Part shown: positions 17,417 through 24,705 of the stretch, one piece after another | Layout of the letters: each line of letters begins with the position of its first letter | Numbering within the stretch: position 1 is the stretch's first letter | Assembly: GCA_022799755.1 (NCBI GenBank) | Contig: JAAWOU010000010.1 | Coordinates: 1 to 59,202 of the forward strand | Source: Lachnospiraceae bacterium | GTDB taxonomy: Bacteria; Bacillota; Clostridia; Lachnospirales; Lachnospiraceae | Direction: 5' to 3' | Length of the DNA: 59,202 nt | The notes under the pieces: generated by a model | What the model was told of the DNA's origin: nothing | Databases searched by the model: none | The model's input: the letters and a program-made list of their open reading frames with translations, nothing else | Translations under genes and position numbers: made by a program

Positions 17417-18109
17417 CTACAAAGTCTTCTCGCACTTGTAGCCCTGCCCCCAGACCACTTTGAGGTATCTTGGCTCCGCCGGGTTGATCTCCAGCTTCTC
17501 CCGGATATGCCTGATATGCACCGCCACAGTATTCTCGCTGCCGTAAGGCAGGTCGTTCCATATCTTCTGGTAAATCTCCCGCGGGGAGAACACCTTGCCC
17601 GGATGCTGCATCAAAAGCTTTAAAATCTCATACTCCGTAGGCGTCAGCGCCACCTCGTCCCCGTCTAAAAGCACTTTCTTCTGAGTGTCGTCCAGCTCGA
17701 TACCGCCGCACCGCAGCACCTCCTGGCGCACATTCCCGGCCCCCAGCTGCATATATCTGCGCAGCTGAGATCTCACTCTTGCGGATACCTCCACCGGATT
17801 AAAGGGCTTCGTGATATAATCGTCCGCCCCCACCGTAAGTCCCAGAATCTTGTCCGCGTCCTCGGATTTTGCCGTCAGCAGGATCACGGGCACATTGCTC
17901 TTCTCCCGTATCTTCACCATGGCCTCTATACCGTCCATCTCCGGCATCATGATATCCATCAGCACCAGATGAATATCGCAATCCTCCACGATCTTCAGCG
18001 CCCCCTTGCCGTCGAATGCCTCGAACAGCGCATAGTTGGCGTCATTGAGATAAATTTTCAGCGCGTTTACGATATCCCGCTCATCGTCACAGATTAAAAT
18101 ATTGTACAT
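17417..18109 (-). CDS. OmpR/PhoB-family response regulator
   Basis: 230 residues. Receiver domain 1-118 with acidic pair D8/D9, phospho-acceptor D52 (LVLMDIMMPEMDG), T79 and K101 (DDYITKPFNP), so fully phosphorylatable. Winged-helix DNA-binding domain about 130-228 (LTPTEYEILKLLMQHPGKVF, VAVHIRHIREKLE, KVVWGQGYKCE). It lies directly upstream of, and co-transcribed with, the histidine kinase. It is the standard counterpart of the degenerate regulator at 30144: the output domains are very alike and the receivers differ at the active site. Confidence 0.96.
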   Translation of the reverse strand: MYNILICDDERDIVNALKIYLNDANYALFEAFDGKGALKIVEDCDIHLVLMDIMMPEMDGIEAMVKIREKSNVPVILLTAKSEDADKILGLTVGADDYITKPFNPVEVSARVRSQLRRYMQLGAGNVRQEVLRCGGIELDDTQKKVLLDGDEVALTPTEYEILKLLMQHPGKVFSPREIYQKIWNDLPYGSENTVAVHIRHIREKLEINPAEPRYLKVVWGQGYKCEKTL

Positions 18110-18220
18110 GTCTATCCCTTCCTCATATGAGTATCATGATGATCACAACGATATTCTATCAAAAGACACATTAACAAAAAACAGGGCAATCTATTAAGAT
18201 TTCCTTAAGAGACACAATCA

Positions 18221-18244
18221 GGGCTGCCACTCTCGTGACAGCCC
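18221..18244 (-). terminator. Hairpin after the PF06541 gene, possible terminator
   Basis: Minus-strand stem GGGCTGTCAC / GTGGCAGCCC with loop GAGA, starting about 20 bases after the stop at 18264. The one non-Watson-Crick pair is U:G on the minus-strand RNA but C:A on the plus strand, which favours a minus-strand transcript. The following sequence is only moderately U-rich (TGATTGTGTCTCTT), so termination would be weak. Confidence 0.5.
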
Positions 18245-18263
18245 CTGCTGCGGCAGAAATATA

Positions 18264-19238
18264 TCAGTCCTGCTCTTCATCGTCCTCTCCCATGGTCCTG
18301 CGCTTCAATTCCTCCAAGGCCTCCCTGAACCTTACCGAGGTCATACCCGGATTGGAACGCAGCAGTCCCCGCTGGAAGAAGTCCCTCAATTTTCCCAGAC
18401 GCTTTCTGTCTGCCAGATTGACGGCATATTTTGTCTTCAAGTCTAAGAGAACCTCACCGATGCTTTCCCTTTGCTCCGCGCTCCATGTGGGCACAAGCGC
18501 CCTGACTTGCTCCAGCTTTCGCTCGATGCCGGCTTTAACGTCCTCTATGCGCATTGCCATGCTCTCTGTCCACTCCTCTTTGGCGGCGCCGGCGCTTTCA
18601 GTCAGGGCTGTCTTATAATTCTCCATCTCCTGGCGCGTAAGCGCAACGACCATATCCAGGCGCTTCTGAATATGCACCATCTCCTCCTTGACTTTCTCCA
18701 TCTTGACCAGCACATCCCGCAGGTCGATCGCCGCCTTGAAAGACAGAGCAAAGTCCGCCGCAATGTATATGGTTACGACTATGGTTATCGTTCTCAATAC
18801 CATATCCGGCAAGGAAGCGGCCAGCCCCTCCACAGGCACATGGACCACCTCTGTCATCAGAATGGTCAGAAACCCCCAGGACAGCGAAGTCCCCAGACAG
18901 ATATGCCCCTGAAATTGAAATTTGTTTTTGGAATAGTCCCAATACCGCACCTTGAACAGCGCCTCCATGGCCACTCCCGTCACGTACTCCAGCGCCGTAG
19001 CGCCTATGCAGCCAGCCACATAGACCATGAATATATTGTCCTGAAAAGGCATAGAAACCACCAGCATCATGATGGCGCCGCTTCCGTACAGCGGTAAAAA
19101 AGGGCCTCTCATGAAGCCCCGGTTGGTCAGCTTCCTGGTTCTGACGGACACATAAGCGGACTCAATGCACCATCCCACGAAGCAATAAAAATAGAAGAAA
19201 AACAGCCATTCTACGATTGAATAGGAATACATACGCAC
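18264..19238 (-). CDS. PF06541 membrane protein with long C-terminal coiled coil
   Basis: 324 residues. Five or so membrane helices in the first 170 residues carry the PF06541 landmarks FVGWCIESAYVS, GFMRGPFLPLYGSGAIM, ALEYVTGVAMEALF, YWDYSKN and GTSLSWG. A cytoplasmic helical region of about 150 residues follows (KMEKVKEEMVHIQKRLDMVV, then KAGIERKLEQVRALVPT), likely a coiled coil. It has been called 'putative ABC transporter permease', but no transport has been shown and there is no ATPase gene beside it. It begins six bases after ylmH ends, so the two are probably one operon. The short paralogue is at 10672. Confidence 0.85.
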   Translation of the reverse strand: MRMYSYSIVEWLFFFYFYCFVGWCIESAYVSVRTRKLTNRGFMRGPFLPLYGSGAIMMLVVSMPFQDNIFMVYVAGCIGATALEYVTGVAMEALFKVRYWDYSKNKFQFQGHICLGTSLSWGFLTILMTEVVHVPVEGLAASLPDMVLRTITIVVTIYIAADFALSFKAAIDLRDVLVKMEKVKEEMVHIQKRLDMVVALTRQEMENYKTALTESAGAAKEEWTESMAMRIEDVKAGIERKLEQVRALVPTWSAEQRESIGEVLLDLKTKYAVNLADRKRLGKLRDFFQRGLLRSNPGMTSVRFREALEELKRRTMGEDDEEQD

Positions 19239-19244
19239 CTCTTA

Positions 19245-20021
19245 TCACCTGTATATTGCCACTTCTGCCGCCAGCTTCCCTTTTCTGGTCTCTCTGGGTT
19301 CGCCTGTCAGGATAAACTTTCCGTAACCTCTGGCGTTTACGGTCTCACCCGCTTTCAGCTGTCTGGCGTTATTCTCGCAGAGCCGCCCGTTTATATAGAC
19401 CTTTCCCGCCCGAAACAGCTCCAGGCTCTTCTCCCTGGACAGATTGCAGACCTTTGCCAGCACCGCGTCGACCCGCAGGGACTGCACCTGTATCGTTCCG
19501 GGCACAGGCTCCTCCCCGGGCAGCTCCTCCGGATTCTCTGTCAGGCTGCATTTCACATGGGTGTGCTTCACCTGGCACAGATTCTCCAGGATAAAGTCTG
19601 CGATGGAATCCAGGCAGAAGAGATATGCCTGACTTTCGCCTACCTTGATATCCCCCACCGTGCTCCGCTCGATTCCCAGATTCATCAAAGCCCCCAGAAA
19701 GTCCCTGTGAGACAGCTCATCCGCAAACTTCCGGGCCAGAGGCTGTATATGGATACAGACAATGGGGAAAGGCACCTCATATCCCAGTTCCTGCGGGTTC
19801 CCGAAGCGCACCGCCACCCGCTCCGCCCCGGGAAAGCCGCCATCCAGACAGTATCCCGCATGGGCAAGTCTGCTCTCCTCCTGCCAGAATATGTCCTGCT
19901 CGCTTAAGCCCAGAAAGCCCGTAAAGGTAAAGACGCCCTGCTGAAAAGATTTCTCCGCCAGGTCGTGGAAACGGTTCCGCAGCCGATTTATTTCTTTCTC
20001 ATCGGAGTTTCTTCTCTCCAT
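19245..20021 (-). CDS. YlmH-family S4 RNA-binding protein
   Basis: 258 residues. N-terminal YlmH domain (about 1-170: RLRNRFHDLAEKSFQQGVFT, FLGLSEQ, HRDFLGALMNLGIERSTVGD, AYLFC) followed by an S4 domain (about 183-245: LRVDAVLAKVCNLSREKSLE, VYINGRLCENNARQLKAGE). YlmH is a ribosome-associated RNA-binding protein linked to rescue of stalled 50S subunits and, in other Firmicutes, sits with division genes (ylmD-H, divIVA). Here those neighbours are absent. GGGAGG lies nine bases before the ATG. Confidence 0.93.
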   Translation of the reverse strand: MERRNSDEKEINRLRNRFHDLAEKSFQQGVFTFTGFLGLSEQDIFWQEESRLAHAGYCLDGGFPGAERVAVRFGNPQELGYEVPFPIVCIHIQPLARKFADELSHRDFLGALMNLGIERSTVGDIKVGESQAYLFCLDSIADFILENLCQVKHTHVKCSLTENPEELPGEEPVPGTIQVQSLRVDAVLAKVCNLSREKSLELFRAGKVYINGRLCENNARQLKAGETVNARGYGKFILTGEPRETRKGKLAAEVAIYR

Positions 20022-20068
20022 CTACCCATCCTCCCTGAGGCCGTCAAAGCAATCGAAACGATTGTCTT

Positions 20069-20125
20069 GAATTGTCGGTGCAAAATGCGCGCAAAACACT
20101 TCGCGGAATTACCTGTGGACTGTAA
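20069..20125 (+). repeat. Dispersed intergenic repeat, copy R6 (right half)
   Basis: TGTCGGTGCAAAATGCGCGC, then AAAACACTTCGCGGAATTAC and CTGTGGACTGTAA. It is a slightly diverged right half of the repeat and lies between the CobW-like GTPase and ylmH on the minus strand, so their mRNA, if joined, would include it. Confidence 0.7.
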
Positions 20126-20159
20126 CCCCAGGATTTCCCTTGCCCGGAAACGCCTCGTC

Positions 20160-21092
20160 TCAGGAGAAGCTGATAATCGCTTCCTTGGGCGCTTTCGTCT
20201 TCTCCACACTGACGGCATGGAGGATAGGGCCCTCGCCCTTGTAGTCCTCCCAGTATTCTTTTGACACGGTGGCCGTGACCTTTACCCATTCCCTCTGCTT
20301 CAGCGCCCCGGCCCCGGCGAACTCACAGGCATAGCCCAGAAACGACATATCGTCTGCGCAGCAGGTCATGGCCATGCGTCCCGGCACAAAATAATTCGCC
20401 GGGAAATTCTCCGGTTTCAGCACCATCGCCACAAACTGCAGCTTCTTGCCCACATAGCGCTCCACATGGTCCATGGAATCCAGATACCAGATGCCATACC
20501 CCTCATTGTCCAGTACGATGGTCTCCTGGTTCAGATCATAGGGAAGATCCTCCTCAAAAATCTCGTCGATCTCACCCTGGGCATCCTCAAAGATCACATC
20601 CGCCGCCCCGTTCACCGCCTTGATATTCCTTTTATAGGAGTTCAGCTGGTCCCGCACGGTATCGCAGCGGTTGAAGATAATCATCTCCGATTTGCGGATC
20701 ATTTCCGCCAGCAGAGAGCGCATATTGGTATAATACATAGGAAAGGTGGATCCGTCGATTAAGGTAATCTGCTGCTCTGTCTTCCAGTACCAGGGAAGCT
20801 TGACATTCTTAAAATTCCACATGCCGTTAAACTCAATCACGATGCGTTCCGGCTTGTGCAGCTTCTCCAGATCCGTCAGATGCGCCGGATTGAAGTCTTC
20901 CTCGTTTTCAATCAGCTCCACCTCGGTGCGGCTTTTGCGCAAGAGAGCAGGGTCATATTCGATCTCCCCCTCCTCGCAGAGAATCAAAAGCGTCTTCCCC
21001 TTGATCTGGAAATAGTTCTGCGCCAGCGTGAAAGAGATGAACTCCGTCTTGCCGCTCTCCAAAAATCCGTTGATCATATATACTGGCTTCAT
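20160..21092 (-). CDS. CobW-like P-loop GTPase without the Cys motif
   Basis: 310 residues. P-loop GFLESGKT (9-16) replaces the usual GFLGAGKTT; a Walker B-like ERIVIEFNGMW and a weak G4 (NRCD) follow. The metal-site motif GCxCC of canonical CobW/COG0523 GTPases is missing. The C-terminal half (about 200-310) contains a YVPxx-free CobW_C-like region with MTCCADDMSFLGYACEF, which supplies several Cys. It may be a partner rather than a metallochaperone. ATG 21092 is chosen because GGGAG lies six bases before it; the ATG four codons upstream has no such site. It starts 43 bases after the His-rich GTPase ends. Confidence 0.82.
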   Translation of the reverse strand: MKPVYMINGFLESGKTEFISFTLAQNYFQIKGKTLLILCEEGEIEYDPALLRKSRTEVELIENEEDFNPAHLTDLEKLHKPERIVIEFNGMWNFKNVKLPWYWKTEQQITLIDGSTFPMYYTNMRSLLAEMIRKSEMIIFNRCDTVRDQLNSYKRNIKAVNGAADVIFEDAQGEIDEIFEEDLPYDLNQETIVLDNEGYGIWYLDSMDHVERYVGKKLQFVAMVLKPENFPANYFVPGRMAMTCCADDMSFLGYACEFAGAGALKQREWVKVTATVSKEYWEDYKGEGPILHAVSVEKTKAPKEAIISFS

Positions 21093-21135
21093 CTTCGCTC
21101 CCATCTGCCCGGCTGCACGGGCGCCTGTCCGGCTT

Positions 21136-22485
21136 TTACCGGAACAGTTCTTCCAGCTTATCCTCTTTCAATTCCGCGCCGATGACGCAGAATTTTCCCG
21201 TGACCTCCGGTCTTCCGGTCCTGATATCATGCTCCTCGGGCACATAGTCGAAGTAGACCCATGTGCCGTCCTCGGCAGGTACCATCCCCTTTGCACGCAG
21301 AATAGCGCCGTACGCCCCGCTGTCTAAAGCCGTTAAGATGCTCTCGATTCTTTCCGCAGTAAACTTTGCGGGAGACTCCTTGCCCCAGCTGGTGAACACT
21401 TCGTCCGCGTGGTGATGATCTCCGTCCTCGTGATGATGGCCGTGTCCGCAGCATTCGCCCTCGTGGTCGTGGTGATGGCCGTGGTCGCAGCACTCACCCT
21501 CGTGGTCATGATGATGGCCGTGCTCGCAGCATTCGCCCTCGTGGTCATGGTGATGACCGTGCCCGCAGCACTCGCCCTCGTGGTCATGGTGATGACCGTG
21601 CTCGCAGCACTCACCCTCGTGGTCATGGTGATGACCGTGATCGCAGCACTCGCTCTCGTGGTCATGGTGATGGCCGTGATCGCAGCACTCGCCCTCGTGG
21701 TCATGGTGATGGCCGTGCCCGCAGCACTCGCCCTCGTGGTCATGGTGATGACCATGCTCGCCGCACTCGCCCTCGTGGTCATGGTGATGACCGTGTCCAC
21801 AGCACTCATCCTCGCCCTCATGGTGGTGGTGATGCTCATGCTCCTCTTTCGCATGTTCCAGCATCTCCCGCATCATCTCCTCCAGGGTGTCGGCTCCCTC
21901 TATGGTCTCCAGGACAGCCCTGCCCTCCAGCTGGGTCAACGGCGTGGTAATGATTACAGCCTTATCGTTGTGCTCCCTGATCAGCGCCACACACTCCTCC
22001 AGTTTCCCGGCATTGACCTTGTCCGTCCTGCTTAAGATAATCGTCCCGGCATATTCGATCTGGTTGATGAAAAATTCGCCGAAATTCTTGATATACATCT
22101 TCGCCTTGGAGGCGTCCACCACCGCCACGGCGCTGTTCACCTGCACATCCAGGTCAGCCGCCACATTCTCCACGGCCCGCAGCACATCGGACAGCTTACC
22201 CACGCCTGAGGGCTCGATGAGAATCCTCTCCGGCGCATAGGTCCCTATGACCTCTTTCAGGGAAGTGCCGAAGTCGCCTACCAGCGAACAGCAAATACAG
22301 CCTGAATTCATCTCCTTGATCTCAATTCCGGACTCTTTCAGAAAGCCGCCGTCTATGCCGATCTCGCCGAACTCGTTCTCAATCAGCACGGTCTTGCTGC
22401 CGTCCAGCGCCTCCTTTAACAGCTTCTTGATCAGAGTGGTTTTTCCCGCCCCTAAAAATCCCGAGACTACATCTATCTTTGTCAT
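21136..22485 (-). CDS. COG0523/CobW-family metallochaperone GTPase with His/Cys tandem-repeat domain
   Basis: 449 residues. GTPase domain 1-205: P-loop GFLGAGKTT (9-17), EFGEIGIDG, the metal-binding GCICC (62-66), ILIEPSGVGKL, and SRTDKVN. A metal-rich insert (about 214-362) follows with HEHHHHH and ten 13-residue units of the form ECCxHGHHHDHEG. The CobW C-terminal domain is 363-449 (AILRAKGMV, YFDYVPEEHDIRTG). Such proteins deliver Zn, Co or Ni in a GTP-dependent way; the insert suggests a large metal store of roughly 50 His and 19 Cys. ATG 22485 is selected because the P-loop starts there and AAAGGATGG precedes it. No Zur box was identified. Neighbour: second GTPase downstream. Confidence 0.95.
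   Translation of the reverse strand: MTKIDVVSGFLGAGKTTLIKKLLKEALDGSKTVLIENEFGEIGIDGGFLKESGIEIKEMNSGCICCSLVGDFGTSLKEVIGTYAPERILIEPSGVGKLSDVLRAVENVAADLDVQVNSAVAVVDASKAKMYIKNFGEFFINQIEYAGTIILSRTDKVNAGKLEECVALIREHNDKAVIITTPLTQLEGRAVLETIEGADTLEEMMREMLEHAKEEHEHHHHHEGEDECCGHGHHHDHEGECGEHGHHHDHEGECCGHGHHHDHEGECCDHGHHHDHESECCDHGHHHDHEGECCEHGHHHDHEGECCGHGHHHDHEGECCEHGHHHDHEGECCDHGHHHDHEGECCGHGHHHEDGDHHHADEVFTSWGKESPAKFTAERIESILTALDSGAYGAILRAKGMVPAEDGTWVYFDYVPEEHDIRTGRPEVTGKFCVIGAELKEDKLEELFR
21427..21807 (-). repeat. Ten-unit 39-bp tandem repeat inside the GTPase gene
   Basis: Each 39-base unit encodes ECCxHGHHHDHEG with x = G, E or D; unit 2 has CG in place of CC and unit 4 ends HES. The first nine units keep a 39-base period and the last runs into HEDGDHHH. 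Units are nearly identical at the DNA level, which suggests recent expansion by slippage or recombination and likely length variation between strains. It is in frame throughout and therefore part of the protein, not a CRISPR array. Confidence 0.95.
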
Positions 22486-22633
22486 CTTTACGCCATCCTT
22501 TCTCCGGGCCCTGCGCAGGACGGTCCGCCAAAATATTCCGTCCGCTCCCCAAACCCGTCTTTTCCTATTTTCCTCCAAAAGAGAACGCTTGTCAATAAGT
22601 TGAGACAAATTTATAAGTGACATACGCTTATTC

Positions 22634-22686
22634 GTTACTGTTCACGGCTTTGCCGCTCACAGCAACGTGATGCCTTGAACAATAAC
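22634..22686. repeat. Dispersed intergenic repeat, copy R7 (short form)
   Basis: 53 bases with tips GTTACTGTTCA and TGAACAATAAC, inverted with one mismatch, and the left-half loop GGCTTTGCCGCTCACAG. The inner TTCGTGC hairpin is missing. It behaves like a solo-tip or internally deleted copy. Confidence 0.6.
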
Positions 22687-22715
22687 CTTTACTACTTTTC
22701 TGTATAGGATTACTA

Positions 22716-22744
22716 TTGACAGATTGTGGTCAAAAGCTTATTGT
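22716..22744 (+). promoter_or_regulatory. Probable sigma-A promoter of the TraX-like gene
   Basis: Perfect TTGACA (22716-22721), 17-base spacer, TATTGT (22739-22744), about 45 bases upstream of ATG 22788. Confidence 0.6.
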
Positions 22745-22787
22745 ATGATTAGAACCATACAATACTCTCGGGGAAAGGATTATTACC

Positions 22788-23795
22788 ATGGACAATACAG
22801 CGAACAACACACCGGAGGCTGCTCCTCTCTATGCCGGCCAGGGCTGCTTAAGCGGCAGTACCGTCAAAATCATTGCAGTGGCTGCCATGTTCATAGACCA
22901 CGCCGCGGCAGTGGTGATCGCCCGATATCTCATAGACGGCATACAGACAGCCATAGCATCCGGAACGGCCGGCGCCTGGGAACGGGAGCATCTGGCGGTC
23001 TACAGCGTCTATCATCTCATGCGGGATATCGGACGGCTGGGATTCCCGATATTCTGTTTTCTGCTGGTGGAGGGATTTCAGCGGACCAGGAATGTGCGAA
23101 AATATGCCCTGCGCCTGTTTATGTTCGCCCTGATTTCAGAACTGCCTTTCAATCTGGCCATATGCGGTCAAATATTTAACTCCAGTCATCAAAACGTATA
23201 CTTCACTCTCCTGCTCGGCCTGCTCGCACTCTGTTCTTTCCGGTTCCTGGAAAGCCCCGGAAATATGCAAAAGCTGCCTGCCCCGCTGCGGATGGTATTC
23301 TTAGTCACAGGCGTGCTTCTCCCCGCCGTCTTTCTGCGCATTACCGATATGACGGCGGCCATGGGCCAGGAAAAAAGGTTCATTGCCTGCGTGCTTGCGG
23401 TGGGGGTAGTCCTGACGGCTCTCTTCTCATGCGGCATACGCCACGGCCTGAGGCAGGCGGAAACATTGGGCGCGCATCTGACGGCTCTGGCGCTTTGCAT
23501 GACAGCCGCGGACCTCATGTGCACGGACTATGCCGGCATGGGCGTGCTGACCGTCTGGGTGATGTATCTGTTTCGCAGGTACAAGACATTGGCCATGGCG
23601 GCGGGCTGCGCGGTGCTCTCGTTGATGACCCTGACGGAGCTCCCGGCCTTTTTCGCCCTCATCCCCATTGCCCTTTACAACGGCAGACGCGGCCTGAAGA
23701 TGAAGTATATCTTCTATGTGTTCTATCCGGTGCATCTGCTCTTACTGTACGTCGTCGCCGTGCTGACGGGACTGGGCAACGTGGCGCTTCTGTAG
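22788..23795 (+). CDS. TraX-family membrane protein
   Basis: 335 residues with about eight membrane helices. TraX landmarks are KIIAVAAMFIDHAAAVV near the N-terminus (FIDH motif), DIGRLGFPIFCFLLVEGFQR, RLFMFALISELPFNLA, VYFTLLLGLLAL and the C-terminal KYIFYVFYPVHLLLLY. In plasmids TraX acetylates pilin; chromosomal homologues in Firmicutes are of unknown role and no conjugation genes are near. ATG 22788 follows GGGGAAAGG. The downstream ABC genes are 190 bases away and may be separate. Confidence 0.92.
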   Translation: MDNTANNTPEAAPLYAGQGCLSGSTVKIIAVAAMFIDHAAAVVIARYLIDGIQTAIASGTAGAWEREHLAVYSVYHLMRDIGRLGFPIFCFLLVEGFQRTRNVRKYALRLFMFALISELPFNLAICGQIFNSSHQNVYFTLLLGLLALCSFRFLESPGNMQKLPAPLRMVFLVTGVLLPAVFLRITDMTAAMGQEKRFIACVLAVGVVLTALFSCGIRHGLRQAETLGAHLTALALCMTAADLMCTDYAGMGVLTVWVMYLFRRYKTLAMAAGCAVLSLMTLTELPAFFALIPIALYNGRRGLKMKYIFYVFYPVHLLLLYVVAVLTGLGNVALL

Positions 23796-23985
23796 TCAAC
23801 GCCCCCGCTGCAAGCAGCAGGGTTGTTGACCCTCGCGGCAATAGCCAAATGCGCATGCAAGCATGCCCACTTGACTCATTGCTCGCGGGAATCAAAGCCC
23901 GGAAAGGGCAGCGCTTTTGTCCCGGAGCGTAAAGGGGCAGGCGAATCTGCCCGCGGATATCAATCACAACAGGAGGACATGAATC

Positions 23986-24702
23986 ATGCTGGAAGTCATT
24001 CATTTATCCAAAAAATACGGGAAGACCCTGGCCGTGGACGACGTGGGCTTCACCGTGCCGGACGAAAAAATCGGCATTCTGCTGGGGCCTAACGGCGCCG
24101 GGAAGTCCACCGTCATTAAAAGTATCGCGGGACTTCTGCGGTTCAAGGGCGTGATCCGCATCCAGAGTCTGGACTCACGCACCATAGAAGCCAAGAGACA
24201 TTTCGCCTATGTGCCCGAGATTCCCTATATGTATGACGCGCTCACGGTGCGGGAGCATATAGAGTTCATCTGCAGAGCCTACGGCGTATCCCCATCGGAG
24301 GAAGAGGTAAAAGCGCTTTTTGACAGGTTCGAGCTCTCGGACAAGCAGGATAAACTGGGAAATGAGCTCTCCAAGGGAATGATGCAGAAAGTCAGCATCT
24401 GCTGCGCCCTGATCATCAAGCCGAAAGTGATCCTGTTGGACGAGCCTATGGTAGGGCTGGACCCGGCCGCCATCAAAGAGCTGAAAGCACAGATTCTGGC
24501 CTTGAAAGAATCCGGCTGCACCATACTGATCAGCACGCATATGCTGGAAATGGTAAAGGAACTGTGGGACGTGACCTTTGTGATGGACAAGGGCCGGGTC
24601 CTTGGAACTTACACAAAAGACTCTCTGGCCCATGAGGATCTGGAGGAGCTTTACTTCACCGTCACAAAACAGGCCAAACAGCCTGCCGCAGAGGGGAGGT
24701 AA
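23986..24702 (+). CDS. ABC transporter ATP-binding protein (exporter type)
   Basis: 238 residues. Walker A GPNGAGKST, Q-loop region YVPEIPYMYDALTV, signature ELSKGMMQKVS (an S-K-G variant of LSGGQ), Walker B VILLDEPMVGLD, H-loop ISTHMLE. This is the CcmA/DrrA-like export branch. The permease starts three bases after its stop, so the two form an operon and complex. The cargo is unknown. AGGAGG lies eight bases before the ATG. Confidence 0.95.
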   Translation: MLEVIHLSKKYGKTLAVDDVGFTVPDEKIGILLGPNGAGKSTVIKSIAGLLRFKGVIRIQSLDSRTIEAKRHFAYVPEIPYMYDALTVREHIEFICRAYGVSPSEEEVKALFDRFELSDKQDKLGNELSKGMMQKVSICCALIIKPKVILLDEPMVGLDPAAIKELKAQILALKESGCTILISTHMLEMVKELWDVTFVMDKGRVLGTYTKDSLAHEDLEELYFTVTKQAKQPAAEGR

Positions 24703-24705
24703 CCC

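Larger units (their letters stand above)
22486..22787. other. Divergent intergenic region GTPase / TraX gene
   Basis: 302 bases. It holds the minus-strand leader of the His-rich GTPase (Shine-Dalgarno AAAGGATGG), repeat copy R7 and the plus-strand promoter of the TraX-like gene. No Zur-type palindrome was identified with confidence. Confidence 0.5.

Noticed and set aside
21427..21807. Possible CRISPR array because of regular 39-bp repeats
   Set aside because: There are no distinct spacers; all units are contiguous and translate to the same peptide inside a GTPase gene, with no cas genes nearby.
21333..22035. Long open frames on both strands through the 39-bp repeats (e.g. runs of ITMTTRASA and VMVMTV)
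   Set aside because: They are shadows of the in-frame His/Cys repeat; the periodic unit keeps other frames open and low complexity.
23797..23829. Hairpin GTCAAC...GTTGAC after the TraX-like gene
   Set aside because: No T tract follows and the stem has mismatches; it may be a structure but cannot be called a terminator with confidence.
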